Source: Limnanthes douglasii subsp. nivea (Eukaryota > Streptophyta > Magnoliopsida > Brassicales > Limnanthaceae). Taken from it: a DNA stretch of 64,000 nt. Position 1 is the first letter of the stretch, and each line of letters starts with the position of its first letter. The stretch is from positions 318,210,250 to 318,274,249 of the forward strand of contig JAUPFV010000001.1 of NCBI GenBank assembly GCA_036936605.1, given 5' to 3'. Shown here piece after piece: positions 33,468-45,149 of the stretch. The translations under genes and the position numbers were made by a program. The notes under the pieces are model-generated. The model saw only the letters and a program-made list of their open reading frames with translations, made no database searches and was not told where the DNA came from.

Positions 33468-33472
33468 GTGGC
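33468..33472. repeat. Target site duplication of element B (right copy)
   Basis: GTGGC, matching 23240-23244. Confidence 0.93.
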
Positions 33473-35450
33473 CAATTTGAAGTAAGCCTGATATAGGATG
33501 GCTAATCATCGTCAATAAAAGTGAATATAATCTATGTTGCCAGCAATCCAGATACCTTGAGTAAAAGTACACTCATAAAGGATATGGTTTATGAATTCAA
33601 CCGAATGACGCAACACACAATCAAGAAGTTTAATTCCCATCTAATAAGCTTTATCACCAGCAGAGAAATTGCTTTTGATGGCTAGAAAAAAATAAAGGAA
33701 TAAATAAGAATATTATACTTATGTTAAACTAGCCCAACCCACCCAACATCGGAGATGGACGTAAAAATTGCATTGTAACTGTCTTCAATTATGAATATTA
33801 CATTTTTATTCTTCGTGGTGCAACATTGCATATCATGATAATTGATACTTATAGTTAGGAGAGATATAATGAGGTGGTTTATCTCTTGGAAGTTCTGAAG
33901 GATTCTAGCACTATCATGCCTATTTGGGCCGACTAGTTCAAGTATACATCATAAATGATGTCAAAAACCCTTGAGATTGTTATCAAGCCTTGAGTCCAAA
34001 ATAATATTTTACCCATAGGGGATTACCAGAGAGGTAGGGAGCAGTCACGGGTTGTATCATAATGAGGTAATCTCCTCATTACTAGTCGTCACCTTGTACA
34101 TTTTAAAAGCAAGAGGTGTAAGATGTAAATTTTTTCTCCAAGTATATGAGGAATAAGAATCAAGCTCTAAAGACAAATTTTTTTATCCTTTTAATATTCT
34201 CAAGATTAATCCATCCATACCAGACCGAGTTTTCATTTTTACTAACTATGGACCACAAATGTTTAAATGCAGTCGTTTGATTCTAGCATTTAAGGTGTAG
34301 AAACCCAAAGTTGCCTCAATCAAGGGCACGGTTATTGTTGACCAACCATTTTCACACTCGAAACTTTTATCTCATGGTCAGACCAGATGAATCAATATAA
34401 ATATTATAATATTTCTTTAAGAACTCTTTCGGGGATCATGAAGATAGAGTACAAATAAACATATTCGGCGAAGAACACAATAGTTAATAACCTGAAGCCT
34501 ACCCGCATCTGAAAGATGTTTAGATGTCCAAAAGGCTAATACATGTAGTATTCTTATCCATAAGGAGGCGACAATCGTTATGGGAAAGATGATTTGTGAG
34601 AAGAGGGACTCGAGGGTATTTAACTGGGAGATAACCAACATTGAACCCAACGATATTGATCAACTTCGTTTCTTAAAGAGGGATAACCTCATAGAAGAAA
34701 ATATGACTTTTCTTAGAGATCAAAACATTCCTCAAGACCATCTTTAATAAGGTTAAATTAGTTAATATCAGTATGACACAAAATCATCAAATCATATGTA
34801 AAGCAAAGGTTGACAAACTTAACCTCATGACACTTCTAGTAGAATTTTAAGTTTAAATCACTAGTTTTCTCTTTCGGGATATTGGAAAGGGCTTGTATAA
34901 TCAAGACGAATAAGAATGAGGACACATAATCTCATTGTCTAAAACCTTTTATAACTTTAGGTTTTACATATATGTTTGTATTTATATTAATATTAAATGA
35001 TAGAGTATAAATATATTGAATAATGTAAGTGATCATATAGTCCATGAAATTCATGGCCACCAGAATGTCGAGAATAAAATGTAATTGAACGCTGTTAAAG
35101 AAATATCAAGTCGATTTTAAGAGCGATCATCGAACAATTACAATTAGTTTGATAACCCATCCAAAACTTTGTGGAGAGAAAGATATTATCAGTAATATCA
35201 CGACCAACCATAAACGTTGAGTAAGAGTTGTCAATCAGACAAAAAAAAATGTCATTTATCATGTTGGCTAGGATCTTAAAGATAATCTTATAGCTTACAT
35301 TGCAACGAGAAATAACCTGAAATCATTGGCACAAATCTTTAAGTGTCAATACCACTTTGATTCCTCAATCAAGTTCTCCTCAATTAATCTTTATAGACAA
35401 CTTAATATGAGAGGTAAAAAATCATGTGAGTTGAGGTAACCCCAACTATT
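33473..35450 (-). pseudogene. LINE D, RT and zf-RVT part (L1-type, decayed)
   Basis: The minus strand reads from about 35340 down: an RT beginning close to NDFR-ISxCN, then KIIFKILANM and a DLKYFFNSVQ-like helix. Later comes the C-terminal RT motif KHLSDAGRLQVINYCVL (about 34525-34480). Last is the zf-RVT zinc-binding part, RHSVEFINHILYECTFTQG with IWIAGN (about 33600-33500). Element B interrupts this last domain, and the rest is at 22800-23239. Many stops and shifts show it is older than B. Confidence 0.75.
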
Positions 35451-36050
35451 TTGAGCAAATGTATGATATGTACGTACCTTATTATATTATAAGTGTTATC
35501 CATAATAATTAGGCCAATTTATTTTTTAACATATCTATATTAAACAAATATGATGAAAACACACGTCCCTAAAATTTATATTTTTTTATATTAGAAATCT
35601 TTTGCTTTTTGAAGTAATTTTTAATTTTTAGTTATAAAAATATAATTGCATTTATAATAATGTGGTTTTTTTACTATAGTTATTTTTGTTGAATCTTGTG
35701 TATATTAAATGTTTTATTTTATTTTACTCTGTTGCACGAATTCGAACCATATAAAATGGTATTTATTTTATTTTATTTTACTTATTTTCAAATTGTTTGT
35801 ATTTAATTTTCTAAAAAAATAATGTGACTTTTTTTTGAATCAGATTCGAATTCAGATTCAAATTCAGATTCAGATTCAGATTCGTTTTACTATATTTCAC
35901 TGCATAGTAAAAAGACAAAATAATATATGATTACAAACTACTTGTGTGAAACGTCCAATTCTTTTAACGCCAGATAGCCCGAGCCTTACTATTTGAATGA
36001 GAGAGCAATTTAGCCCAAGTCTTCCGATAATAAAACCCATCAGAGTATTT
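35450..36050. repeat. AT-rich spacer with an ATTCAG-type simple repeat
   Basis: No gene. GATTCAGATTCGAATTCAG-like hexamer repeats occupy about 35838-35884. The rest is AT-rich. Confidence 0.55.
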
Positions 36051-36170
36051 GGCCCACACCCAAAAAAACAAACCTGTATAAGGTGGCCTATATTTTTTAA
36101 TAACGGCCGTTCATTGCATAAAAACCCTAATTTCCCTCAACCCTAACAACGAATTTCCTCCTATATAAAA
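36051..36170 (+). promoter_or_regulatory. Promoter of the U14 snoRNA cluster: site II, telo-boxes, TATA
   Basis: GGCCCA (36051-36056, the site II form TGGGCC on the other strand), AAACCCTAA (36122-36130), a second AACCCTAAC (36139-36147) and TATATAAAA (36162-36170) are correctly ordered. This combination is known from plant snoRNA and ribosomal protein gene promoters. Transcription would start near 36195 and run into the snoRNAs. Confidence 0.7.
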
Positions 36171-36490
36171 CTCTTTGATCGCCGAAATTGAAGAATGTCC
36201 TCTCTCAAACCCCTCTCTCCTTTTGAATTTCTTTTTCTATGTATCCAACTGGTAGATTTGATTTAGTTTTTTTTTATTATCAATATGCTGAGTTTTTCTT
36301 ATACAGGGGCAAATCGTCTATCCTTGAGTACGATGGTTTACTGTAGGGAAGAACTGAGTCCCTCACATCATATGTAGACATCCGTTCACTTTGTTAGTAG
36401 AATTGAATATGTATCTGCTAATCATTATAAGATGTTAAATTCTTCTGTTCGATGTTCGTTTATTGTTTTAGCTGTGGTGAAATTTATGTA

Positions 36491-36616
36491 TGCCAATGAT
36501 GATAAATCCAAAGGCTTGTTTCTCAAGAACATTCGCAGTTGCCGCCTAAAGCTTTCGCCTTTCGCCGGGCTGGAGAGCTTCTGATGTTTTCGATCCTTCC
36601 TTGGATGTCTGAGGCT
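36491..36616 (+). ncRNA. SNORD14 (U14): U14 C/D box snoRNA, copy 1
   Basis: Box C ATGATGA at 36496-36502 and box D CTGA at 36609-36612, with a short terminal stem (GCC before box C, GGC after box D). Inside is the U14 hallmark AACATTCGCAG, complementary to 18S rRNA, and the conserved 3' block CTTCCTTGGATGTCTGAG. U14 is needed for 18S rRNA processing and guides 2'-O-methylation of 18S rRNA in the nucleolus. A second copy lies 80 bp downstream, so both are probably cut from one transcript, as is common in plants. Confidence 0.88.
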
Positions 36617-36686
36617 AATAATTTTTTAATTTCCTTCTTTTGAACAGTGTCTATGTGTTTTGTTATTTTAATTTGCATCTCTAATC

Positions 36687-36811
36687 TTCTGTGATGATAA
36701 ATCCAAAGGCTTGTTTCTCAAAACATTCGCAGTGGCCGCCTAAAGTTTTCGCCTTTCGGCGGGCTTGAGAGCTAATGCTGCTTCTTATCCTTCCTTGGAT
36801 GTCTGAGATCA
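36687..36811 (+). ncRNA. SNORD14 (U14): U14 C/D box snoRNA, copy 2
   Basis: Box C GTGATGA at 36691-36697 and box D CTGA at 36803-36806, closed by ATCT before and AGAT after. It is almost identical to copy 1 through the rRNA-pairing segment (AACATTCGCAG) and the CTTCCTTGGATGTCTGAG end. Differences lie mainly in the middle loop. The terminal stem differs from that of copy 1 but still pairs, which argues that both copies are kept by selection. A short reading frame on the other strand here is a coincidence. Confidence 0.87.
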
Positions 36812-38050
36812 ATTTGCTATTTTGTGTTGGTTTTTGCTTTTTTATTTGTTGCGGTCTTTGTGAGATATAAAAAAGCAATTCAATTTTAGATCTTATCGTC
36901 ATTGTCTTTCTGTTACCGTGTTTTTCGTGTATTTTTGCGAATGGGTTTGTGTTCTTTTGTTTGTTTGGTAGGTTATTTAATTTAGGTTATATCTCGGACT
37001 TTTATTTTTAATATAGTAGTTCACGACCATACGCAGCCCAAATGAAAAATGCGCTGCGCACCATCCAAAGATGAGCTGTGGTTCAAAAGATAAATCATAA
37101 TTTATCTTTTAAAAGCCCAATTGCAACAAATTAAGTCATAAAAACTTTTTTTAAACAAATAGTTGGTCAAAAAATTTAAAAAAATATATCATTATTTTTT
37201 AGTTTTTTTGGCACCAATTTTTTTTTGAGTTTTTTATTTATTTAGTATTTTCAAAATGATTTTTAGAACATTTTTGTAATTAAATAAATAAATAAGGTAT
37301 ATCCTGATTTATAATTTTTTGAGATCTATCAATAGATAAAAATAATTTTTGCAAATTTTTTGTAACTTAAATAAATAAATAAATTATAGCATGATTTATA
37401 ATTTTTTGAGTTATATAAATAGAGATTTGGTTTGTTTGATTCGGGTGCAAAATTTAAGTTTTTTTTATAAAGTATTTCCGAAACAATTTTCCTAACATTT
37501 TTGTAATTTAAAATAATAAAAAATAATGTATGATTTATAATTTTTTGAGATCTGTAAATAGAGAGTTAGTTTGTTTGATTTGGACAATGAAATTTAAAGT
37601 TAAAGTTAAATCCAGAAAAGCGTGTTTTTATTAAGTATTTTCGAAATAATTTTCGAATATTTTTGTAAGTTAAAAAAATAAATAAATTATTTAAAGTATT
37701 TGAAAATAAATAAATTTTCCAATATTTTTAACAATGTAGGATAACAATGTAGGGTATAGTATATGTCGAAACCCAAAGTTTGCGTTTTCAAATTTGGTCA
37801 CGGAGTAGTTATTGTTCGTTGTCCAAATTTTAAAATTTTGACACTCTTCAACATTACATTGAAAGCACATGGCAGGATCTTGTTAGAGGGAACTTCACCA
37901 TTAGCTATTAGTGTGGTCCGAATCAATTCAAACTTTGAATAATTCAACATCTAAAGCATCCAAATCAAGATCCAAACATCCAAATCGTGAGTCTAATAGA
38001 TATATACATGGTCCGTAAACTAAAATAACATACAAATAACAAACAAGAGT
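36812..38050. repeat. AT-rich spacer with a diverged tandem repeat of about 110-140 bp
   Basis: From about 37225 to 37690 the phrase ATGATTTATAATTTTTTGAG recurs, with TTTTTGTAATTTAAATAAAT before it and an AAATAGAGA-TTTGTTTGATT segment after it. There are about four diverged copies. No gene was found in the interval. Confidence 0.6.
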
Positions 38051-40490
38051 ACCGTTACAACAAGCCACAGATTAGTGAAATCAAGCACCTTCCTAATGAT
38101 ACGAGTACTTCAGGGCTATTGTCTAACGGCCGAACACGATTTATCGTGTTCACCACTTCAACCATGGAGCACTCGCTAAGGATACGAGGGCTGATATTAT
38201 ACCAACCGTGTTTCTTAACGTACAGTTCGTACTGGGGGGATGATGTCCGGTTACTCCCTTTCAAGCGCCGTGAGTACCTATCGATCACGTACAGATGGTC
38301 CCTCAAGTTCGTACAGTGTCTACCCTCAAGCGTGTAACGAAGATTGCCCCCTCTAGAGAGACCATGTTTAGGAGCAAGGGGAGGCAACGAATTTTCCTTG
38401 ACTTAACCAAGCTGCCGCATAACTCGCTCTGGGTGGTATGCCTCGTTCACGAACATTAGGAGAATAGGGTTGCGATACAACCCTATTGCCCTCTCTGAGA
38501 AAACGGCTTGAACATCCTCGTAAGGTCGGAAAATCACCTGCAAATAAACAAAAACACATATAAACATGTAATAAATAAACACACGTAATAATCGGTGATA
38601 TAAAGAAGCTAACTTACATCCGGCTCTGTTTGTGCCGTGAGGATCTCACAGTAGTTCGACTTCCCACGAATGAGTGCTCTGGTAAGCCTTCTCGACGACC
38701 ACGCCAACATCTTTGGATCGGTCGGGCTGTAACCGACATTTAGCGTCGCCCGAAAGATAGGAAAATGATCATACACCCAACACTCCAACAACGCTGAAAA
38801 GCCAACTAGGCTCTTCAAAGAATGCTTTAAAATACCTCCCAAACTCTTGTACAACCATACCAATGCGCAAGTACCCCATGTATACTCATTAAGTTTGTCC
38901 AAGTGCTCGAGATGGTGGAGAAAATCGAATTGTATGTTCTTCTGGCTTGTGTTCGTGAAGATCATACATCAGAAGAAGAACATGATGTATGCTTAAGCGA
39001 CTTATTTCTTCATTTCCGTAGTGGGCGCGATGTTTTAATCCAAATATTTGTCCCCCAAAAATGTTTCCCTTAGCTATCGTAGGCCAAACCCACTCCCGTC
39101 ATGCACCTTCATATCCTTCTGCACGACTTCCGTCAAAACTCCCAACAACAGGGTATATCGTGCATATATCTCATCTATCGACTCCATCCTAAAGACGTCG
39201 ATAATTCTCCGCTCTCGATTGGGAGCCATCGTCCAACGTGATGGCCATCTCGCCGAACAAGAACTGTAAGGTGTTCATCTACTGGTGCCACCTCTCAAGG
39301 AACACCTCGTCCAAGTGTGGGTGCGAGTTGAACTTCGGCAGATGGCGCATAAGTGGCCAGAACAGAGTCTCTTCCAATATAGTCTTGACTCATAACTATT
39401 TGCTAAGGTCCCATTGACCGAGTAGCCCGTACTTCGATTGGACCGTGATGCCAGATCGGGACTGAAACAAATAAACAAATATGGATATACCGTAAAAGAA
39501 TAGTTCAAGTAATAACATAAATAATTAAGGTCAAAGCTTTCAAAAACTTACGTCGTCCATGAATGTGTAGTACGCCTCGTGCTGCGTATAGTTTGGGAAT
39601 AGAATTATATTGTTCTGCTATAAGAAAAGGTCTCTCCATCCCTCCGGATTAGTTGGACGACCTTGGGTACGGACCTCTCGTGGAGGTGATGGCTCGGGGA
39701 CCTCCGTCTCTTCCTCCTCCTTAAATTATATAAGTGCACGTTGTTGCCTAACGACCTCTCATGGAGGAGATGGATGTACTCCGCGCTCTTGTGTGGCATC
39801 TTATTTTTTTACGCCTCACAGAGCCTTCCGTATGCACCTTGCGTCCCCTCGTTCGGCCCGATCGGCCTGATCACCATTTGACTGACTATTACCATCAACC
39901 TTTTTTGGGCGCACGAACTTCCTCATGTTCACGCCTAGCCACTTTCTTTAATCTCTCCTTCTCGGGTCTATGTACTTCGTGCCTGCGAAAAATTATCAAA
40001 TTTAAAAACCAAACTCAACCTTTAAAATCGACTAGGTCCCCGCCGGGTAATGATGGGTTTACCCAGCAGGGATCATAAATACCCTGCAATCAAGAAACAT
40101 CGACCCCACAGAGCCTACCGAGCTTCAACCAGCGAGGTTTATAATCAACGTGCAAAAAAAACATGCTACCCCGTCGGGTGGACTACTTCTCATCCGACGG
40201 GGTTCAAGAACACAATCGTGAAACTCCATTGAAGCAACTCGAAACCAACTTCAATCCAACCCTAAAACATCTATTCAACCACAAATCAAGCCTTCGAACA
40301 TCAATATAGCACTTCAAACACCTAAATAAACATGCATTTGCTTAATCTAACGCCCTAAATACCATAAATTTAGAAAAACAAAACAAAACAAAAACTAAAT
40401 ATAACCAAAACAAAACAAAAACTAAATATAACCAAAACAAGTTAGTAAAAGAGATTCTCACTCTTTTACCTTGCCCATTTTGTCGGATTA
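38050..40490 (-). pseudogene. Plant mobile domain (PMD / MAIN-like) gene 2, decayed
   Basis: A likely first exon MGK at about 40481 (AAG/GTAAAA donor) is followed by pieces with PPREVRTQGRPTNPEGW and HEAYYTFMDD (ending at a GTAAGTTT donor near 39550). Next come HPHLDEVFLERWHQ with FLFGEMAITLDD (about 39330-39230), then LNEYTWGTCALVWLYKSLGG and GFSALLECWVYDHFPIFRAT (about 38900-38750). Last is VIFRPYEDVQAVF...YHPERVMRQLG (about 38545-38400). These are the ordered blocks of the plant mobile domain. Stops after FLERWHQ and others break it. It is a diverged relative of gene 1 at 9600-12500. Former host gene or transposon passenger cannot be told apart. Confidence 0.7.
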
Positions 40491-42260
40491 GAGTCTCCTG
40501 GAATTGTTGAAGAACCGTTTTTGATTAACCAAAATCTTGATTTTGTGAATTGGGATTTTGGAAGTTTGAAGGAGAGAAGAGAGAAATGTTAGAATCGTGG
40601 AGCTGTTTTAGTTTTGGGATGGTTAGAGTTTAGGGTTAGAACTTAATAAAACAAACGAGGTGTTTTATATATAGTTTTGGGATACTTAAAATGCATAAAG
40701 GTACTTAAAAATAGAACTACTTATCAAAATAGGACCAGATTTAACCAAAATCTATACATTATTGTTTTTGTAAAAACATTAAAAACAAATAAATAAACCG
40801 ATTTTTTGTGTGAATAAAATGTTGAAACTAAAAATTCAATAACTAATATTTTTCCTTATATTTTGGTTGTAATTATTTAAATCAACCAAATATACCAATC
40901 AGTCTACCAAATGGTAAACATTTAGAAAAATATTATTCGAATTTGGAACATATTATGAATCTTTTGTGGTGGGTTATAAGTACATGTCATGTTTGCATCT
41001 TAGTTTTTCGGTATTCCATTTTTTTTCAGCCTTTATTATTTATTTTTATATCCAAACTAAATCTATTTCAGTCCATTTAAAAACTCAAACCAAATTTAGT
41101 ATTTTTAATAAACCCAACCCAGATTAATATAATATTTAACTCAGACTAATCTGTATCACTATTCACTACAAAATAGTAAACAACCCAAAGTCTAACTCAT
41201 ATCTCGGGTCAGTTGGCTAATTCTCAAGTTAAATGGCTTGATATATCTTCAAAGTATTACTTAGAACATATTCTTACAAGTTTATGCTATGGTGAGGATT
41301 TTAACCAAGCTCATTCTTTCAAGCTTATTACCCTCTAAATAAATCATATCCAATTCTAAGTAGATGACTTTAATTTTTACTACCATGCATAAATTATTTG
41401 TCAAAATTCATGAATGAGATAATCAGTTCGTGGCTTTTTAAATTCAATTGTTTGATTTTGTATCTTCCCTTGATTATATAGTTTAGTCTCTGTTAAAGTT
41501 TCAATCTTTAACTATATATTTACAATTAAAATAGATAAAAATTACGTTTCAACCAAATATATTGTTTTTGTGTATGGTTGTTCTCCTATGAACCATATGG
41601 TTTCTAATCTGGGTTGAAGTAGTTTGTTTGGATTTTGTGTGTAGATTTGAATTCCAATCAGCAACAATAACAATGGTGTCGAGACAAGTTCAGAGCATTC
41701 TAAAATTTTATGAGATGATTAAACCAATATTTTTGAAACCACATGATTGGTTAATAGGCTAAGGATTTTAGTTGGTTCTCCAAATGAGCAACTTACACTG
41801 ACCTTACAAGAAAAACTAAAAAATTAAAAAGAAAAACATTGGCTACAAGCTTCAATGAACTTAAGGAGAGAGCAAGATAAGAAGAAAAGAAAGATAGATG
41901 GATAACTACTATCATGTTTTACCTTTTATGTTTTTAAAAGAAAAATAGGTGAGATAAATTGAGAAAGAAAAAAAATACAGAGTATCACAAATTTTGCGAT
42001 ACTCTATTTTTAGAAAAATAAAAAAATATTAAAAAAATATTATATTCAAAAGACAAAAATGGAATTAAAAATCAAAAGACTAACTGTGAGACAAAAACTA
42101 TTTAACTATGGTGACCGTGGCAGAACGAGGGAGAAGACCACGCGCCGAGACTAAATTTATAGATTTTTAATAGTCGACTAAATAGCAGAAAACATGATAG
42201 TCGAAGGACTAGACAACGATATAAGCCTTATTACTTATATACCATTGATCTTTCTCATGT
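40490..42260. other. AT-rich spacer, nothing recognised
   Basis: It includes the probable upstream region of PMD gene 2 and a small AAACAAAACAAAAACTAAATATAACC duplication near 40380-40430. No gene, RNA or element ends were identified. Confidence 0.45.
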
Positions 42261-42351
42261 CTAACCAATGTGGAATGTTGGACTTTGATTGACAACAAAA
42301 ACTACTTTAACCTCCTCTCAATTAACTTCCACCCTCCCATTTTAATTATGA
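42261..42351. repeat. 91-bp direct repeat flanking the copia element (left copy)
   Basis: Begins CTAACCAATGTGG, ends TTAATTATGA, and abuts the LTR start TGTTAG. It is repeated at 47058-47148 with 4 differences, all transitions. Confidence 0.9.
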
Positions 42352-42581
42352 TGTTAGAATATTCAGTGCATTTATCTTCCTCCACCGACTTTGTATAACA
42401 TTTTGTTAGAATATTCAGTGTATTAAGTTTCCTTATATTGGCCTCTAAGTTCTCTATATATTGAGAGTCTTACTTGAGTTTGCATTATAAAAAACAGTTC
42501 AATACAAAAGGGAATATTTTCTAACAAACACAAAACCCTAGCCGCTTCCTGCGGCTACTTCTCTCTTTGTTTTTTTTAACA
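42352..42581 (+). repeat. Copia 5' LTR
   Basis: 230 bp, TGTTAGAATATTCAG...TTTTTTAACA. It contains an internal second copy of TGTTAGAATATTCAGTG at about 42404, so its first 52 bp look like a partial duplication of the LTR start. CTATATATTG (about 42453) may be the TATA element. Confidence 0.88.
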
Positions 42582-42593
42582 TGGTATTAGAGC
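42582..42593 (+). promoter_or_regulatory. Copia primer-binding site (initiator tRNA-Met type)
   Basis: TGGTATTAGAGC, one base different from the usual TGGTATCAGAGC of plant copia elements, directly after the LTR. Confidence 0.88.
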
Positions 42594-42631
42594 ACGTGTA
42601 ATTCTGGGAATTTTGAACATCCTCAACAAAG

Positions 42632-43530
42632 ATGGCTGGCAATGAAGTCGTGGTCAGTCAAATCCCTGATGAATTAACAATGCAGATTACTGCCATTCTG
42701 AGAAATGGTCTCGAAACACAACAACAAACAACTAACCCCGAGAATTTATCCCTATGGATTAAACTCGGTGGTGACAACTATTCCCTATGGGCAAACCTGA
42801 TGAAAAAGCAATTGGGGGAAGGGGGAGGGGTTCTCACATTACAGAGGAGCCGACACCTCCATCCAAAATTGACAACATATATACAAGGTGGGAACAAGAT
42901 GATCAATGTGTTTTCACATGGATTATCCAGAATCTTGAATCCAGCTTGGTGAATAATGTCTCGCAATATCCCACTGCAAAATCCCTCTGGGATGGGTTAG
43001 CCACCACATACGGTGCTGGTACAGATTCGTTACAGGTGTTTGACCTTCATAAGAGGGCTAATTCATTAAGGTAAGGGTCTGATACACTAGAAGACTTGTG
43101 GAACAAACTGCAGAACATCTGGATGTCTATAGATAGGCGAGATCCAAACCCTATGAAAGACCCAGAAGACATTCAGATCTACAATAAGAAGACTCAAGAA
43201 CAAAGACTCTATCAATTGCTAATGACGATTAATGACAAGCTGGAACCAGTCAAGAGAGATATCCTGAAAAAGGATCATCTTCCTTCCGTTGAAACAGCAT
43301 ATGCTACAATACGAAGGGAAGTGTCCAGGCTTAATATACTAAAATCAAGTTCTTCTGATAGTGACTCGATTGAAATTGGAATGGGCTCGGTTGCTAAATA
43401 TTCCGCACAGAGGTTTAAATTCTGATCCAAAGAGAAAGAAGATAAGTCCAAGTTGTATTGCACTCATTGTGGGATGAAGAAACACACTAAAAAGACATGT
43501 TTCCAGCTGGTTGGCTATCCAGAATAGTGG
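42632..43530 (+). pseudogene. Copia gag
   Basis: Starts MAGNEVVVSQIPDEL at 42632. The gag domain shows LSLWIKLGGDNYSLWANLM, then after a frameshift near 42810 IDNIYTRWEQDDQCVF, SLWDGLATTYGAG and LWNKLQNIWMSID. A zinc knuckle CTHCGMKKHTKKTC (Cx2Cx4Hx4C) lies at about 43458-43500. Stops are at 43072 and 43423. It would form the particle and bind the RNA. Confidence 0.85.
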
Positions 43531-43545
43531 GAGGACGGTCATAAG

Positions 43546-43990
43546 GTGAAAAATAACCAGCATTTGAGATCTAATATCAAACGGGCTTCGTCTACAAGTG
43601 GCGGTGAAGATCCTACTAAAATTGAGCAAGGAAGTGGCACTGGTTTTGGATTAATGGCGGCGAACTTCTATGAAAAACTTGGAGGTAAAAGGTTTGAGAA
43701 ATCAATGAATTGGATCTTTGATTGCGGGGCTACGGACATCATGTCTTATGATCCTAAAGACTTTGGTGACACTTCATCTCCAAAGAAGTCCCATATTGAG
43801 ACTGCTAGTGGAGAAATTTGTGAAGTCAAAGAAGGAGGTTCAATTATTTTTTCGGAAAAAATAGAAATTAAAAACTGCCTTTACATTCCTTTTTTTTTAA
43901 AGTTATTATCTGTTACTCAAGTGACAAAACAACTCAACTGTGTGATTCTTATGTATCCATGTTTTTTGCATTTTACAGGACATTCGTACG
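43546..43990 (+). pseudogene. Copia protease
   Basis: The active site reads WIFDCGATDIMSYDP at about 43710-43755. The family usually has DSGA, so Ser is replaced by Cys next to the catalytic Asp. The C-terminal block LYIPFFLKLLSVTQV matches the end of copia proteases. It follows the zinc knuckle and precedes the integrase head. Confidence 0.78.
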
Positions 43991-44815
43991 AAGGAGATCA
44001 TTGGGCGTGGTACTGAACAAGGAGGTCTCTATTATGTTGATGAGGTAGTTCATAAGGGACATGCCATACTTACTCACGAAACAACCGAAAGGCAACTTTG
44101 GTTATGGCACCGGTGACTTGGTCATCCTTCTTTTAGCTATCTTAAAAGTTTGTTTCCTAGTCTTTTTTTGAATAATTCCATTCATGAGAAATATGAAACC
44201 TGCATTCTTGCAAAAAATCATAGGGTCTCATTTAATCAAAGTAATACTAGAGTTGATTATGCTTTTTCGCTAATTTGTTCTGATGTTTGGGGTCCAGCAC
44301 CAAATTCCACTAACAATCAAATCAGATACTTTGTTTTATTTGTGGATGATTTCTCAAGAATGACTTGGATATACTTCATGAAACATAAATCGGAAGTACC
44401 AGATATATTTGTTTGTTTTTACAAAATGATTTTGACTCATTCTCTTTGGCCAGAAGCTCTTGCTACAGCCACGTATCTTGCAAATCATCTACCAACACGA
44501 TGTCTAGGAAATAAAACTCCATTACAAGTGCTTGCCACCCAAGTTACAATTCCATCTGTTATGACCTTACCACCTCGTGTCTTTGGTTGTTCGATGTTTG
44601 TTCATATCCCTAAAACTAGTCGAAACAAACTTAATCTGTGTGCTGAAAAGTGTATATTCGTTGGGTATGGTGTCCATCAAATGGGTTATCGGTGTTACAA
44701 TCCGGTTATTCATCGAATCTATGTCACCATGGACTGTGACTTCTTAGAATCCGATTATTTTTTTGACCACCAATCTCGTACTCAGGGGGAGAAAGTAAGT
44801 GAATCACTCGACTAG
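43990..44815 (+). pseudogene. Copia integrase with central deletion
   Basis: The head LWHR...LGHPSFSYLKSLF (out of frame near 44110) and CETC-like zinc ligand (YETCILAKNHRV) lead to the first catalytic Asp in LICSDVWGPAP and to YFVLFVDDFSRMTWIYFMK. Then YKMI is joined directly to LTHSLWPEALATATYLANH (about 44427). The stretch holding the second Asp and the Glu of the DDE triad is absent, roughly 90-100 residues. The C-terminal FGCSMFVHIPK and CIFVGYGVHQMGYRCYNP are present. It cannot be catalytic. Confidence 0.85.
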
Positions 44816-45149
44816 TTGCTATATAAAAGTTACTTTGAGGATGTGCCGACAGAGTCGGTAGATGGCACCACCGAACACGCCTCTTCCAACATAAAGGAGA
44901 CAGATGAGACAGTTCTTACCACCAATGATTCTCCCAAAGACAATGTCCAACAAGAAATAAATGCCATGGATACTACCAGCAAATCAGCCGAAGAAAATAT
45001 CCATCAAGAGGTAAACAATTTACAATGTCACAATTCACAAAATGCTACTAACCATGACATTTTAGGAAGTTCATTGTTGAAACTCAAACTCTGGTTCTTC
45101 CCCTAAGAAAAAATAGAGGGGTTCCTCCTGATCGGTATTCACCGGAACA

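Noticed and set aside
36681..36902. 73-codon frame opposite U14 copy 2
   Set aside because: It overlaps a structured RNA gene on the other strand and has no protein similarity.
39605..40078. Overlapping plus-strand frames of 86 and 105 codons
   Set aside because: They are shadows of decayed exons of PMD gene 2 on the minus strand.
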